Shown: positions 36,944 through 49,949 of the stretch, one piece after another | How positions within the stretch are numbered: the first letter of the stretch is position 1 | How the letters are laid out: every line of letters begins with the position of its first letter | Assembly: GCF_037975245.1 (NCBI RefSeq) | Contig: NC_092569.1 | Location: 9,311,001 to 9,375,000 of the forward strand | Direction: 5' to 3' | DNA length: 64,000 nucleotides | DNA from: Apostichopus japonicus | Taxonomy: Eukaryota; Echinodermata; Holothuroidea; Aspidochirotida; Stichopodidae | Program-made: the position numbers and the translations under genes | The notes under the pieces: model-generated | The model's database searches: none | What the model was told of the DNA's origin: nothing | The model's input: only the letters and a program-made list of their open reading frames with translations

Positions 36944-38804
36944 CAACAACTTTCGTGACTGGTTGGCGGGATCAACTTGGATCTTCACTTTTCCTTTCCT
37001 TTGAGTGGTATTATCCATGATTATCTTTCAAAGCGATGATCTGATGAATATAGATATAGTATGCATGGATAAACCTAACTTAACAAATTAGTTATCATAA
37101 ATCAATGTATAATTTTATAAGTCAACAGAACCAGTCACTTTACCAACAGGTCTCTGGCTCAACAAAGATTACATCAAAGTGAATCTCTCCTTATCACTTA
37201 GTTACTGTTATCGTTTACACAAAACATCGACCTTTGAAGTAATCTAATATTAACTCGCCCTGAAAACAATTCAACTTTCTGTTTTTTTATCAATATTCAC
37301 GATATCCTATGTAACCTACAGGTCGTCAGTTTAGATGGCGGGCTTCACAATTATTGCGAGGCTCTCTCTTAATTGTAGATACAGCGGTTATTCATTTGCA
37401 TGTTAAAGAAGCTGTTTGAGTTAATTTGTATTATTATATCGATGCTAATCGATAGTGACATCAGATACAAATTTAGTTTGACTATATGTCAAGGATCATT
37501 CTTAAAAGTGAGGTAAAACTGCTTTTCTTCTTTAAACATTTTCAAATTTGGTTTTTAATGTGTAAAATACGACAATAGAAAGCGTGCACGTGATGAAATG
37601 TTAACATTGAGGATCAAATCAAATTTCTTTATTATTCCCTCAGTAACCTTTATTTGATGAAGTTAAAGAGAAAGATGACCCACTGTTATAAATACACATA
37701 CTTGTGTATATTATTAGCCTACCAGGTTAAAATTGTGGGCCAATGTTAAACTGCTACTTTAAGGGGCACGACTGAGACTCGGGCAGAGAAAAAGAATAGT
37801 AACGGTTCCTTTATAAGCTATATTATTTTGAATCTCACACGATCTATATTTTTCTAATAACTTCAGTAAAATAAAATTTACCATGCATCGTTCTGATCAC
37901 CCTGATAAAGCGAAAATATTAGTCACGTGATTGCAATCATACAAAACAAAAAATCATAAAAATCAGTTAAATTATTAATCTTAATCTGCTTATTCTATTG
38001 TTTCCATATTTTTCCTAATTATATTAAGAATACTGTAATGTTTCACAGTGGTTTTACTGACAAGAACCATATTCCCACCGGTTCAGCCTATTTTAACGTA
38101 TTCAATGTTTTCTTTACTTCCCACATTTAGGCTCAACTTCTCACTAGATTTAACTTACTAAAACTGATCCAATGGTCCATATTCTTCCCACATGATTTAC
38201 TCCATGTTCTATACGGATAGAAAGTAAGACAAATGCCACTCTCTCATGCATATGATTGCAAGCTGAAAATAAGCCTTTACCTTGAGGAATCCTTTAAATG
38301 ATTTCTACCCGATTCACTCATTTAAGTTGGACTTAGACCTAAAGGCGCAATGCCTGCTATAAAGGTATTATATTCTAAATGTCTGTTTCGACAGGACTCA
38401 CTGTTAGTATATTTATGATCTGGTCTGACAGCAATTAAGTGAAAGGATAGCACATGTTCCGACTGGAAGAGATATGCTCAAGCTGCATGACTGAACTATT
38501 AAATAACCAAGATTTACATAATAATAGTTTGACAACATGAGCTTAAAATGATTCCCTTCAAATTAATGAAATATTAAAATCAACATTGAAATATGATCAT
38601 ACAGACATGGATTATAATTCTTATACATTGAAATTGCCTTCAAGACGCCATGTTTATATAGCAATATGTTGTCATAACTTTAACATAGCCTGTGTTATTT
38701 ATTACGTGTTTAGTATATCAGTCACAGCCTGTGTTATTGATGACGTGCTTAGTATATCAGTACATACATAGCTTCACACCATTAATGTCTCCTGTGTTAC
38801 TTAC
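36944..38804. other. Presumed first intron of gene 1
   Basis: No exon encoding a death-fold domain was found. There is a short duplication near 38691-38762 (agcctgtgttatt...tagtatatcagt, twice). Confidence 0.4.
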
Positions 38805-38835
38805 CAGTACGACCATCGCTTTCAAGGTTCATCAT
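38805..38835 (-). CDS. NLR-type gene 1, possible first coding exon
   Basis: On the minus strand ATGATG at 38835 starts MMNLESDGRT and one more base before a consensus donor ACTG|GTAAGT. This ends in phase 1, exactly what the NACHT exon needs (G plus AC gives Asp). The upstream 150 bp hold YY1-like and E-box-like motifs (38938-38962), which suits a transcription start. If right, gene 1 has almost no N-terminal effector domain before NACHT. An unseen exon between 35.6 and 38.8 kb could change this. Evidence is splice consensus, phase and context only. Confidence 0.45.
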
Positions 38836-38935
38836 CCAGAGTATAATTTAAGTCTAGAATCCTTTAATCCTTAAACAATAGATGAAAATCACGAAAAAAA
38901 GAACATACGGAAACAGGAATCAAGAACATCCAATT

Positions 38936-38964
38936 GACAAGATGGCGTCGTGTAGGTCATGTGA
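38936..38964 (-). promoter_or_regulatory. Promoter-like motifs upstream of gene 1
   Basis: AAGATGGCGTC (38939-38949) closely matches the YY1 consensus often found near metazoan transcription starts. GGTCATGTGAC (38954-38964) contains CATGTG, an E-box, with flanks like MITF/USF sites. They sit about 100-130 bp upstream of the proposed initiator ATG at 38835, in a locally more CpG-containing patch (tcgtgt, gacgtt, cgatcacgggcg). Confidence 0.4.
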
Positions 38965-38999
38965 CGTTCTAACATACGATCACGGGCGTTAAATAGATA

Positions 39000-40140
39000 T
39001 CGGTACGAATCAGTCTATAGTTGTAACTGGTTCCAATATTCATGTTTCATAGTTAACATAATCAAATACTTTATTTGATAAAACAATTCATATCTGATAT
39101 TTATGCCTTGTTGTGTTTATTCTGTCTTATCAGCCGTTCAAAGGTTCCTGCTGTACGTACATGCATTGCTCTAAGTTACGCCCATTAATAAGAAACCATT
39201 GTAAGTTTCCGATGTATTTTGTCATATGTGCGTAATAAGCCTGTAAAGTACGAAAAGTGTGTGGATGAAACTACAAGCGGTGATGGCCAACTCTGAATAT
39301 GTCTTGACAAGAAATCTACAGATTCGTTTACGAAAATGAAAACAACGTAATTTCACTGTTTATTTAACAAATATAAAATAGGAAAAGAAATTATACACAA
39401 TTTGGCAAAAGAGAGTGTCTATATAATGAGCGGAATTCTAACAAGTAAGATTAGGATTGAAAGGGTCGGTGATTAGAGTCCCGTTCTAGAAACAAATAAT
39501 ATTTTCCTCTGTTCAAATTGATCGTCACGGTCAGTTCTCCGTTGTTGATTAACTTCAGTAAGACAGGATTTCAATGAACGGAAGAACTCTGTTGTAGTTA
39601 AAGATATCAACAATGCCTCTTATATGTGAAAGGTAGATTTTTCAAATTATTGAATCATGTTAGAATACTGAGAAAACCATTTCTTTTTATTTAAAGAACT
39701 TTATATGCCTCAGTTAGTCAACAATATGGTGCAGTGGCGCAAGGGCGTGCACAGGATATCAAAGATGTGTGCATGGGGGAGGTGGGAGGGGGGGGGAGAC
39801 TGGGTATCAATAACTCCCTATTGGTTAAGGTATTGGAGTCTGAACTTTTGTGATAGGTCCAGAGGCGGATGAAGGACTTTATAGAGTAGGGGCCTGAGCT
39901 GGATTATTGAAACCAGCTGCTATATGAGATGAGAGTCTGGAGATCCTGCCCGTAAAGATAAAATATAAATTTAGATATAAAATTGTGCACTGTGCATATT
40001 TAGACTATAAAGTAGGTCCATATAAGTAACAATAATCGCAATGTTTACTAATAATTGATAACAAAATAGTAAGGGTGATAATATTGACGTATCAAGGGTC
40101 CAATCCTCACCAGGATGATTGCAACAATCCACCGACTGAA
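39000..40140. other. Intergenic sequence
   Basis: No gene was recognised. A G-rich patch (39777-39799) next to gtggcgcaagggcgtgcaca (39733) resembles one end of the G-rich MITE family seen elsewhere in the window. Confidence 0.45.
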
Positions 40141-40148
40141 CCATTTCC

Positions 40149-40265
40149 CAACGACTGACGATCCAAGATGGGACCATGACCCATATGCACTCCCCCACAC
40201 TCTTGCGCCCGACTGACGATCCGAGGTGGGGCCATGGTCCACATGCTCGCCCACCTCCTTGCGCA
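40149..40265. repeat. 59-bp tandem duplication
   Basis: The block cgactgacgatccaagatgg with gaccatgacccatatg...cttgcgc is repeated once as cgactgacgatccgaggtgg with gccatggtccacatg...cttgcgc. Frames across it in several phases are shadows of the repeat. Confidence 0.8.
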
Positions 40266-43200
40266 CTCCACTGTAGGATGTTTTATAATCTTGGACATAA
40301 TCTTAGCGATATTTTGATATATGTCCCACTGCATTCGATGTCTGCCACCCACCCCCCCCCCCCACTCCACCTTCTGGATTGAAACCTTTTCCGAGAGCCC
40401 CTATATAAGGACACAATGAAAAGAAAAAGTTCACGTGGTTACCCAATAAACGTTCCACAATAGGCAGTTTTTGATCGTTAGTTTTTATTAGAAACGATGA
40501 AAACAGAAGTAAATTCCGTTATCATTTAATTTATCCACGTGTTCTCATCGGATCAGTCAGATTTTCTCTAAACTATCGATCCTTAATGATACTCATAAAA
40601 AATAAAGTTTATTAGCATTAAATTTTTTGGGTTTTTCACTCTTTCTTGCTAACCCGTTTCGCCCTCGAAAATGCTTTTGGGGACATCTCCCTGCCTACAC
40701 CCCTTCCTCCCCCCCCCCTCTAGCTACTCCATTGCTTGTAGTGAGTTTAAAGCACGAAAACACCTGTCAGAGGAAGGAATTAAATAACTCCAGAATGCAT
40801 CTAAGCCCTGCTGGGACATGATCTGAGTCATTTTCACTTTTCAGATATTTAATGTTTTCTGATATTCATTTCTTATAAAACACGTAATATTTCAGAGAGG
40901 AATTCAGTCTCATTGGGGAGGCAGGAGCGTATCATTTTCAGTTATTCTTGCTTTATTGTATAATGCTCTGCTTTACCAAGGGTACAAGGGGGACCCTTGG
41001 GTACGCCCATGTCTGATTGGGTGTATCAAGTCACAGATAATCCGATCAAGTTGACAATCCCGAGTATCAAGTGGCTTAGAATGTGCTCGATAATGTGTCA
41101 AAGAGGGAATGTTTAGAATGGAATAGTTGAATGTAATTATAAATAATATATATAAATGACCATTATGAGTTTTATAGCAAATTTATAGACAATAACACCG
41201 TTATGATAATTAACAATGACTGACATGTGTATGATACAGCTTTTAAATGTTCAGTTCTTCATGTCTTGGTTAGGTTAACCCTAACCCTTACTTACTTTAA
41301 GTGGTTAATATGTTTGTGGATATAAACATACTCTACTCTAATACTCTTTCTATTGAGTTAAGGTGATTGTTTGATATTTTATTATGTACATGTTTATATT
41401 ATCAGATACGTAATCTACTTTGCTAGTCTCTGATTGGCTATCCGTTTCTGTTAATTAGTTAGATTACAGAGCAAATCTCTGTTGCACATTGACCTTACTG
41501 AAGATTGTGTACACTGTATAGTGACATTAACAAGTATCATTGTGAACTTTGTTCTGCCATATACTTCCCCTGCAGCCCTTCTGTACAACCATGTAGTTAT
41601 ATTGAACAAATTCAGAGCACTAATATGAATCTTGCAGTGATGTGTCTGTGTCTGGTGTGGATGGTGAAGGGGGGGGGGGGATATTAACGATATCATTTTA
41701 TAAAACTTAAAGTATGCCGCAAAAGTGCCCCTCTTTGTAATACGAAATGATCTTTTCTAATAAAAAATGACCCCTTATAAATTTGTAACTTTGTAAAAAT
41801 GCCCTTATTTTAAATTATGATGTACCATTTTGTTGAGTAAATTAATACAATTACAATTGGAATATTATCTTTTGTTAACACAGAACATTCAATACTGGAT
41901 TTTGTGGTACGGAATGCACACAAAATAGTTTTGCCAGAAAGTTCATATGTAACTTGGTGTTCTTTAACCCCACTGCCCATTGAAGTTTGCCCCCCCCCCC
42001 CTTTCCACCACACTCACACTCCTTAGGAATTAAAAGTCTTCCGCCGTCCCTTGTAGAACGAGAACATGGACAGGCGAAAACCATCCCAACTAGGCAGAGA
42101 TTGTTCAGTTTTTATAGAAAAGAAAAAAAAACTGCATTGAATCTAGTTTAATCATTGAAATAAATGTCGATAATGAACAATGTTTATCAGATTAATCAAT
42201 ATTTATCAGATTATCCAATACTCTCACAACCAAGTTTGGTGTTTGATCCGATTAGTTTCAATTGTCACTCTTTCTTCTGAATGAGATGGTCGAGCGCCTT
42301 CGAAAGCAAAACTTATTTGTCCGCGCTCTGGTGGTCACTTACACCGAAGATGTCATACGCCCTCAATTAAGTTGACAGCAGCACGTGCACGATTACGTTG
42401 GTTATGGTAAATTGATGGTTATTGTTAGAATAATGATGATTTTTCCTCAACAACAGCAGTTTAAGAGCTAGTTCGTGTATATATGACACCATCAGATTAT
42501 ATTTAACAACAACAGAAGTTTTAATGCTCGTAACCGCACTCATTTATTATTCTCGGCGGAAGAAAAATTCAACAACAACAACAACAACAACAGCAACACA
42601 AAGCAAAGATTTATGGAGCCACGGAAGTATTTCCGAAAGAGCATCCGCGAAGAGACAGATCTAGGGAAAATGTCCCGATAAATTAAAGATTTACAGCAGA
42701 TCTAGAAACTTGGAAGCATTTCGGATTAGTCACAACGTACTTCCAACTTTAAATTATTATTTTATGTATCATATTCTTCTTTTTATTCCACTTCTATTCG
42801 TCCATAATTTGTTGTTCATGCTGTGATACACATTGGCTGTGTCGTTGCATAACAATTTCTTGTAAATTCGTTTAAGTTTGGTTTAAGCGTAGTGTACAAA
42901 CTACCCATTGTCACCTATCTTCAATTGAGTCGTTAGTAAATAACGTAGAGAGGGAAATATTATATTTTACAAGAGAATGGGTGTAATGAATACGGATATC
43001 GATATAAGTCTAATATATTTGTAGTTAACACACACATTATATTTGTTTTGGACAAAGTAAGTTATTTCTAATACTTCAAAAACGTTGCTGCTACGCAGAA
43101 AGATTTCGAGCGTAGAAGCGCCATAAGAAATCTCTGGTAATAAAGTATGAGTGTTATTGCTAGTTTCAATATGTTACAATAAATCACTGTATGAAATACA

Positions 43201-44384
43201 TAGGGTAGTAAGTAATATGATATCAGTAATGATGAGTAACAATGACTCATGATATACAGTTTACAATGGGACTATAGAATTAAATATTTACATGATATTG
43301 AAAATAAAATTACAATTGATCAAGCTAGACACACTTCTAGATTTGTACAGCAGATCAGTCAATTTCCAGTCTCAAAAACTATTTGCTCTTTTCTCTTTTA
43401 TTCTTCAAAGGATTTTAATGAACGGAATCATGTCAATAGTTTAAAGTCAATAAATGTTTTCAAAAGTACTCAAAGTTTGTCAAGACAGTAAAAATAATGG
43501 ACTAAATAGACAATATAATGTGTCAAATAGGGGATTGATGTTAGTGTAGCAGAGCAATACATATTGGACATGGGTCACCATTATTCGACTTCTCTAACAT
43601 GTTTAGAGCCAATAGTGATCGCTTTTATGGTAATTTCAAGTATAATGTGTGAAGGATAGCTTTAAAGTATATATCAATTTGTCTTGTATCGTGTGTTGTC
43701 CGTCAATCGGCCCGGGTGAATTCAGGATTTGAAAACGTCTCCCTATCAAAGTAACATTTTAGACGTGACATGTGGTATTCAGAGGCATAAATATTTGAAT
43801 ATAAATGAGGTCTATAATTTTTTCAACGCGGAAGATTTCGTTAATAACTACTTGCAACCCCCTCCTCCCTTCCCTTCCCCTTTTACCATAAAGTAAACGT
43901 ACCGAGGGTGACTTGTTTGATAAATGTCTCATGTAAATATTATCAACGACCATATCAAATCTGTTGGTCGCTGATTGGTTCATATTTTTCATCTGACTAA
44001 TTTATAACCTACTCACCATATCTTCTTCTCTCATATTAAGCAAAACAGATATATTTACACAATTTCAACAACAAGTTTTGTGAACTTTGTGCTGTCATTT
44101 ACTCACCAGGGTATTGGATCAGACTTCATTTTGCTAATATGACCCTCATACGGAGGGTGGTTTTATTGACAATTTGATAACGTAAGATTAATATTCATTT
44201 AATATTTACATAATCATCAAAAACCCTTGACATAGTATGTCCAATTGAGGGCGCTTTGTAAAGATAGTTTATGGTTCATGATAGTATTTGTCGGATCGTG
44301 GAATTGTATTAGAAGAGAGAAAACAAAATATAATTACTTCTAGTAAAATACTAAATGAGTAGAAGAGCTACCAGCATTGTAAAT
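40266..44384. other. Intergenic sequence
   Basis: No supported gene. Contents: poly-C runs at about 40350-40363, 40709-40718 and 41991-42001, a poly-G run at 41669-41679, a short telomere-like taaccctaaccctta at 41276, and a (CAA)n run at 42571-42590. Short frames at 43249-43491 and 43759-43992 lack family features. Confidence 0.5.
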
Positions 44385-44515
44385 CGACCAAACACAGAAA
44401 AGTATACAACTCAATAGACCTAACACAGTAAATTATATACCTTAACTCAGTGGACCTAACGCAGTAAAGTATATAACTCAAGCGACCTAACACAGTAAAG
44501 AATATAACTCAAGCG
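44385..44515. repeat. Short tandem repeat, about 35-bp unit, four copies
   Basis: The phrase acctaacacagtaaagtata with taactcaa(g/t) recurs four times with mild divergence. Confidence 0.8.
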
Positions 44516-46455
44516 TTCCATCCGAATAAATTTGATTTCACAATACCTTTAACAGTACGAATGGTAAATGTAGTTCACAGTCCTATTATGGATAAACAAT
44601 AACTTGTAAGTACTGGTAAGAAAAACCTAAGGTGCGGGAAAGGACAACATGCCAATATATACATTACTTGCGAAAGATCCCGTGATGTGCATTATTTTTG
44701 TTTCTGCAGGCGATGCAGATGATGAAAAAGCGTAATTTTATTCGTTGATCGGAATCTTCCGACTCGATTATGTGAAATTGAAGAAAATATTTAATTAGTA
44801 ACAATTGTGAGTTCTTACTTCACGATAGTTGATATGAGAGAAATAGAAAGATATTCATATATCAGAAATAAACAAAAACAGTACGAAGCATGCACTCGTG
44901 CACCTTCATCAGACGAATCAGGTGTTTGAAAACATCTTCGTTTTCTATTATTCATCAATTCGGTGACTCATTAAGCACTAAAGACATGTATAATTATGTT
45001 ATGTTTGTATAGGGAACAATTAATTAGCTGCAACAATAATTATTTTTAATTGGAAATGAAACTTTGTTGACTTGAGTTGAAATCTTATTTTACAATCCAG
45101 TGAAATGCTCTTGAAATTCCAGCTTTAGCTTGGACTGAACAGACCACCTTAAATTAAAGTCTTATTCTATTTTTATTGTAAAATACCTCAAACATGATAT
45201 ATGAGATAACTTATATATTACATGAACCCCTATAGCAGGGATTGGATGGGTGTGTACCCAAGCAGAGTCTATTACTATACAAACAAAGTGAAGCAGTGAC
45301 GTAAAAAGCATGTTCATATAGAAGGAGAGGGAAATGGAAGTGGTTAATGGTTAATTTGAAATGATTATTTTCTCTTAATTTACAAGTCAGTTTTTTTTTA
45401 ATTAGTTAGCTAACATCTTGTGTGTTGTTTCCTTGTAAATGTACGTTATTCAGGAGTCATACGAGGTGTTCTTTAGAAGAAAAAAAAGGTTCATAGTGAA
45501 ATACAAATATTTGAATTTTCTTCCAAATAACTAAAATAGTATAACGTAAAATAAATTGCCTTTAAAGACAAAACAATATTAACCGTAGTTTTACATCCGA
45601 TATATCAGAGGCGTTATAGTTTGGTGGTCTTCATTGCCAAAAAAAAGTCTTGATATGAATTGTTTTTTAACAAGAAAAATAGCATAATATAAAATTAAAT
45701 ACTAGAAATATCTTGAAAGTATGCAAGTCAATAACAATAAATCGAAATACATGAAATCGACTAAGAGCGAAACCGTTTGAATCTTTATCTGCTCGTAACT
45801 AAGTAATGCCTTAAATATTATAAATGATCCTACCCCTACCCCTACAACTCCTCATTCCCAAATATACTTGAGTTCATTCAGACATAGCAAATAAAAAGAG
45901 TGTTTGTACTTATAAATAACGACAGTAGCCTACCACATTGTAAAATAAGTTTTTAGAAATTTACTGAGAATGTGTAAGTCAATAACAATTAATTGAAACT
46001 CTTGTCATAAAATGACAAAGGTCACTTGTCTTACTTTGGTTGTAACTTATATTGTAATATTTAATGAGTGTATCATTAACCTACTCCATTAACATAACCA
46101 ATTCAATCTCCACCCCACCCACGGACACACACACACACAAGGTCGATATGACACCTCTGGTCTAGTATTTCTTATTACATAGCTGATTTGCGATCTTCTT
46201 AGATGCATTCTAACATCTTACACATGAGATTAGCCTGACCACACTGTGTCAAATAAGGAAATATACAACATTTAACTATTATCCAAAGTTCATTTTAACA
46301 AACAGTCAATGCCACTAGAAGAAATGATTACTTTTATACTGTGCATTTTGTAGCAATGCATTGACATCTTTCTGACGTCATCACCTTAATTTAAGTTTGA
46401 CCGTAGGGTGACGGGACGCTCTCGTAATCTCAAAACAGGACTTACATTGTTGACA
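44516..46455. other. Sequence between gene 2's 3' end and upstream repeats
   Basis: No coding potential was recognised. TGACGTCA is at 46373. A (CA)n run is at about 46122-46139. Confidence 0.45.
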
Positions 46456-46485
46456 TTAGATGTTAGTATCACAGAAGCTGGAAAC
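46456..46485 (-). CDS. NLR-type gene 2, possible terminal exon
   Basis: On the minus strand the acceptor CTATCCCTAG is followed in phase 0 by VSSFCDTNI and a TAA stop at 46458-46456. The phase fits the preceding 48-nt exon. There is no clear residue similarity to the last exons of gene 1, so this ending is tentative. Confidence 0.3.
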   Translation of the reverse strand, partial: VSSFCDTNI

Positions 46486-46583
46486 CTAGGGATAGAGAAA
46501 TTGAATAAAGTATTGCACATCATATTATGAGAGTGGTAGCGTCAATTATAAACGTTGATACTGTTATTCATAGTTAAAGCAAA

Positions 46584-46688
46584 TGGGGTCATTTACAGGA
46601 TTAGTGAATAGGTAAGATATGGGGTCCGTGACAGGGTTAGTGAGTAGGTAAATGATGGGGTCGTTTACAGGATTTGTGAATAGGTAAG
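46584..46688. repeat. Short tandem repeat, about 43-bp unit
   Basis: About two and a half copies of ggggtc(a/c/g)tttacaggattagtgaataggtaa, in the intron between the last two inferred exons of gene 2. Confidence 0.8.
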
Positions 46689-46848
46689 GAAAATGATAAA
46701 GGAGACCTGACAAAGTATCTTACTGTTTTCGGTGGATAACTGAAACCTACTAATGAATATTGAAAATACTATAAATTAATCGTAACATCAAATCAAAGCA
46801 AAGCCAAGGCACAAGGACATTAACTGAAGTCTTGTAAACTGAACTAAC

Positions 46849-46896
46849 CACTCTAATGTATCCTTCCTCAGTGAGATCAGTGTTGCCGATTTTGTG
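46849..46896 (-). CDS. NLR-type gene 2, 48-nt LRR exon
   Basis: On the minus strand the acceptor TTTTTTCCAG precedes 48 open nucleotides coding HKIGNTDLTEEGYIRV, then a donor GTG|GTTAGT. It is phase 0 at both ends, like the 36-nt exon of gene 1. N-x-D-L-T-E-E-G is the variable half of an NLR leucine-rich repeat, continuing the LNLNSGTWQ strand of the previous exon. The donor is non-optimal (GTTAGT), and the frame stays open past it. Confidence 0.5.
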
Positions 46897-47228
46897 CTGG
46901 AAAAAATTAAACAAATATCAAACAATATTAAGACACCCTGGTGTAAAGTTACTCATATCTTCATGCGAGTACACTTAAACACTAACTAATGTTTTCATTT
47001 ACATTGGTGAGTTGATGTCAACCTAAAGAATTGTTTAAAATCTAGAAAATCAACGCAAAATGATTCGGAAAAAAATCCATAAGGGAAATTTTGACAGAAA
47101 GAAATTTGACATAGTAGGAATAATGATGTACTGTTCTTTTATAAAATGATAAAAAGAATTGTTGAATTATAAGTATATATAGTAAGGTACGTTAATGGTA
47201 TTGTGTTATTATGTAAACTGATCCATAC

Positions 47229-47287
47229 CTGCCAAGTACCAGAGTTGAGATTCAAACGATACCAAACTTCTGAGGGATACCATAAAA
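47229..47287 (-). CDS. NLR-type gene 2, 59-nt LRR-like exon
   Basis: On the minus strand the acceptor CATCTCTTTTCAG and donor GGCAG|GTATGG bound 59 nt. Two bases complete a Val codon, then the frame reads LWYPSEVWYRLNLNSGTWQ and ends in phase 0. The gene 1 counterpart (16503-16564) is one codon longer, with the same phases and the shared R-(I/L)-N-L...WQ ending. The identical donor context (GGCAG|GTA) supports common descent. Confidence 0.65.
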
Positions 47288-48119
47288 CTGAAAAGAGATG
47301 GAAATCTCGTTTATTAAATTTAATAGAATAACCTATTTTCTAAGGACCATCCTAAACTTTAGTCGTAAAATAACAGGTGACGCTATAACAAGTATCTGAC
47401 GTCATGCAAAGCACAATGACGCCACACCTACCTGTCATGATTTAAGGTGGCATACTCCTATTAGAGTCTATATCAATCCGCTCGATTGTTCTCCTTCAGG
47501 AAAAGTGCCAAAAAGCAGCAGGAGAACATCTTTTGTAACCTGTTATCAATCATAATCTAGTTTTTCGTGGCTTGCATGATAAAGAGCATGAATGGAAGAA
47601 CATGTGGTGAAAACATTGGGTCAATTGAGGCAAGTTTAGACCCCTTTAGGTCTCCCAGGAGCAGCGTAGGAAATTTGTTTACCACTGAGTGAAGAGGTTT
47701 GTTTACAAGTGACGAAAACTTCCAGCTCGGATAGCAAAAAAATCTACATGGTCATGATACGGAAAATTGATAGTGCCACAGACCTAGAGACCACATTACT
47801 TTTGTGATATAGTGTGTAAGTCAATGGGGCTCTTAATGGGCATATGCTACCTTAATAAACTTTAATCACTACATATCACAACCATTGGTATATATACACT
47901 AATCAATTGTTTTACGTATTTCATTCCGTGTAGATTTCTTAAGGTGTGTTAAATAATTAGAGGGATGCTAGTCATTGTTAATGCAAAGATTATATAACAA
48001 ATGAAAAATTACACGTTTGTTACCAGTGTCAATGTGACAAGTATTTTAACACTAAGTCTGTTGTTATTATAAAATGTATATTCAGATAAAGTACTATTTT
48101 TCATTATTTCATCAATTAC

Positions 48120-48196
48120 CTTCAACATTAGTTTCATTTAGTGACGTCAATGTTGCACGACGATGAAATCCGACGGGTAACAACGAATATTTAAAT
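48120..48196 (-). CDS. NLR-type gene 2, 77-nt exon
   Basis: On the minus strand the acceptor TTTTATCTCCACAG and donor GAAG|GTAATT bound exactly 77 nt. The first base completes the Arg codon left by the 209-nt exon, and the frame reads FKYSLLPVGFHRRATLTSLN then ETNVE, ending in phase 1. Length and both phases are identical to the gene 1 exon at 18232-18308. A TGACGTCA palindrome (48142) lies within the coding sequence. Confidence 0.65.
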
Positions 48197-48380
48197 CTGT
48201 GGAGATAAAAACAATGAAAATAGAACAACGATTTAACTTTAAATATCATGCGATTTAAATTGTTGTTTTAAACTTGGGGATAACCAACAATTGCTGCCAT
48301 TGAATCCAGGGTCTTCAGTACAGATTTGTAGCAGGGTCTCTGTATGTACGAACATTTACAAGATGATACATCAGCCTGAC
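48197..48380. other. Intron of gene 2
   Basis: Polypyrimidine tract of the 77-nt exon and AT-rich intron DNA. Nothing else was recognised. Confidence 0.4.
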
Positions 48381-48811
48381 CATGGGCGTAGGAACCCAAT
48401 TTGAAAGAGGGGGGGGGGGTTGTAACGATTTACATGAAAATGTAATCAATATGGTAGGGCGTACTGGTGAAGCCCCCTCACCTTTGAACTTTGAATCGTT
48501 ACAGGGAATGTCACTCGTGATATATTTCATGACATCGTCTTGGACAGAGAAGGAAAGCATGGAGTGCGAACTGTGTCAAAACTCCACAACATTAATGTGA
48601 GATTAAAACAAGGCAAGCTTAGAACGTTGGTCTAATTAACCAAGGCTGAAATTTGTACGGAAGTAATGATTCTCACCAAAAAATATCATTGCAGTTTATT
48701 TTTTTTTTGCAGTGCTTGAAACAATATAAGCATATACTGTCTGTCTTGTTTTTGTTTTTTTTAGAGGGGGGGCTACAGTCCCCCCTCCCGGCTCCTTCGC
48801 CTATGATCCTG
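48381..48811. mobile_element. G-rich MITE (TIR-like ends), in intron of gene 2
   Basis: The left end ATGGGCGTAGGAACC (near 48382) and the inverse of the right end (ATAGGCGAAGGAGCC, from 48793-48807) agree at most positions. A poly-G run sits just inside the left end (48410-48418) and GGGGGG...CCCCCC near the right. Plus-strand frames here are products of the element. The first 13 bases GGGCGTAGGAACC recur exactly, inverted, inside the 55-kb insertion (near 55441). Target duplications are not clear, so the borders are approximate. Confidence 0.5.
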
Positions 48812-48964
48812 GCGGTAACTTACCCCTCAAAAGGAGTATGATATCCTTGTAGATGACTGGGGTATGACCTACCGGAAGTGATGTCATCACTACCAAAACT
48901 TACGAGAGGAGACGCATATGGGGAAGGAATAGAGATTATTTATACAAATGCCCCTAATTCAATA

Positions 48965-49752
48965 ATTTCCTGGTTTTAAATGTTAATAAAACAAAGGAAA
49001 TGGTAATAGATTTCCGTAAGTGTGGGGCTATCCCGAGTCCTGTCCGTATTAAAGCCCATGATGTTGAGCGTGTGGATCACTCTACATACCTAGGGGTTGT
49101 ACTTGATAATTCCTTGTCCTGGCATAGCCATGTGGATGCCACACTGAAGAAACTTAACTCTAGAATGCACTGTCTGCGCAAAATGAAAACTTTTCAAATT
49201 GATGAATGTATTCTGACCATGTTTTATACTTCCACCATTTGTGGGGTATGGAAATACAATTTGATTTCTTGGGGCGGGAATGCGAGAAAGGAAGATCAGA
49301 ACCGTATAGACTCTTTAATCCGTCAGGCGGGCCGCATAATTGGCAACAGCCAACCCTCTTACTCATCATGTTATACCCATCTACTCCAACAGAAATTAGA
49401 CAAGATTTTAAAGGATGCCGACCACCCACTGCATAGACAATTTCAGAATGCAGTGATTCCTCGGAGCGGGAGGATGAGGCTGCCGACAGCCAAAACCAAT
49501 CGTCACCTCTTCTCATTCGTCCCACAGTGCATCAGAATCCATAATCAAAATCACAATCGCTAGTGTTCTTGCCCTCTGGTTACACCTTCACTGTTTTTAT
49601 CATACTTAGTCTTGCCATTATTGTCTTATTGTTTTATGTGAGTCATTTTCCATGTGCTGTATTTTAATGTTATATCCATCTTATTCTGTACATCGAGCAT
49701 TTAATTACCCGAAATGGGTTTAATAAAGTGAATCTTATCTTATCTTATCTTA
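48965..49752 (+). mobile_element. 5'-truncated LINE, reverse-transcriptase C-terminal region
   Basis: The plus-strand frame from about 48975 reads N-K-T-K-E-MVIDFRKC (the palm/thumb segment after the ADD box in CR1/L2/Rex1-group LINEs). It continues STYLGVVLDNSLSWHSHVDA, FYTSTICGVW, WGGNARKEDQNRIDSLIRQA, and HPLHRQF...SGRMRLP, ending RHLFSFVPQCIRIHN before the stop at 49563. The 3' end is a short tandem tail (TCTTA)n at about 49733-49752, typical of CR1/L2-group LINEs. The rest of RT and the endonuclease are absent (5' truncation near 48965). This part of the frame is intact. It lies antisense within the gene 2 intron between the 209- and 77-nt exons. Confidence 0.85.
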
Positions 49753-49949
49753 ACTAATGTAATCAGCAATTTTGGCATAACTACATCAGTGAATCGTAAT
49801 CTGTCATTGCACATTCTTGTGAAACCTTTTCGTCATATCAACACCCAGGAGTGTCCTTCTTGAACAAAATTATTTTTGGATATAAAGTTATCTACTGGTG
49901 GACGTGCCTGCGGTGTTGTCCTGTCCTTTTACTCTTACTACTCACTTCC

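Noticed and set aside
40098-40116. tRNA B-box-like ggtccaatcctcacca
   Set aside because: No A box or cloverleaf could be folded around it. It lies next to a 59-bp tandem repeat.
41276-41290. Telomere-like taaccctaaccctta
   Set aside because: Just over two units, within unique sequence. Not an interstitial telomere array.
49160-49525. 121-codon minus-strand frame
   Set aside because: Antisense shadow of the LINE C-terminal region on the plus strand.
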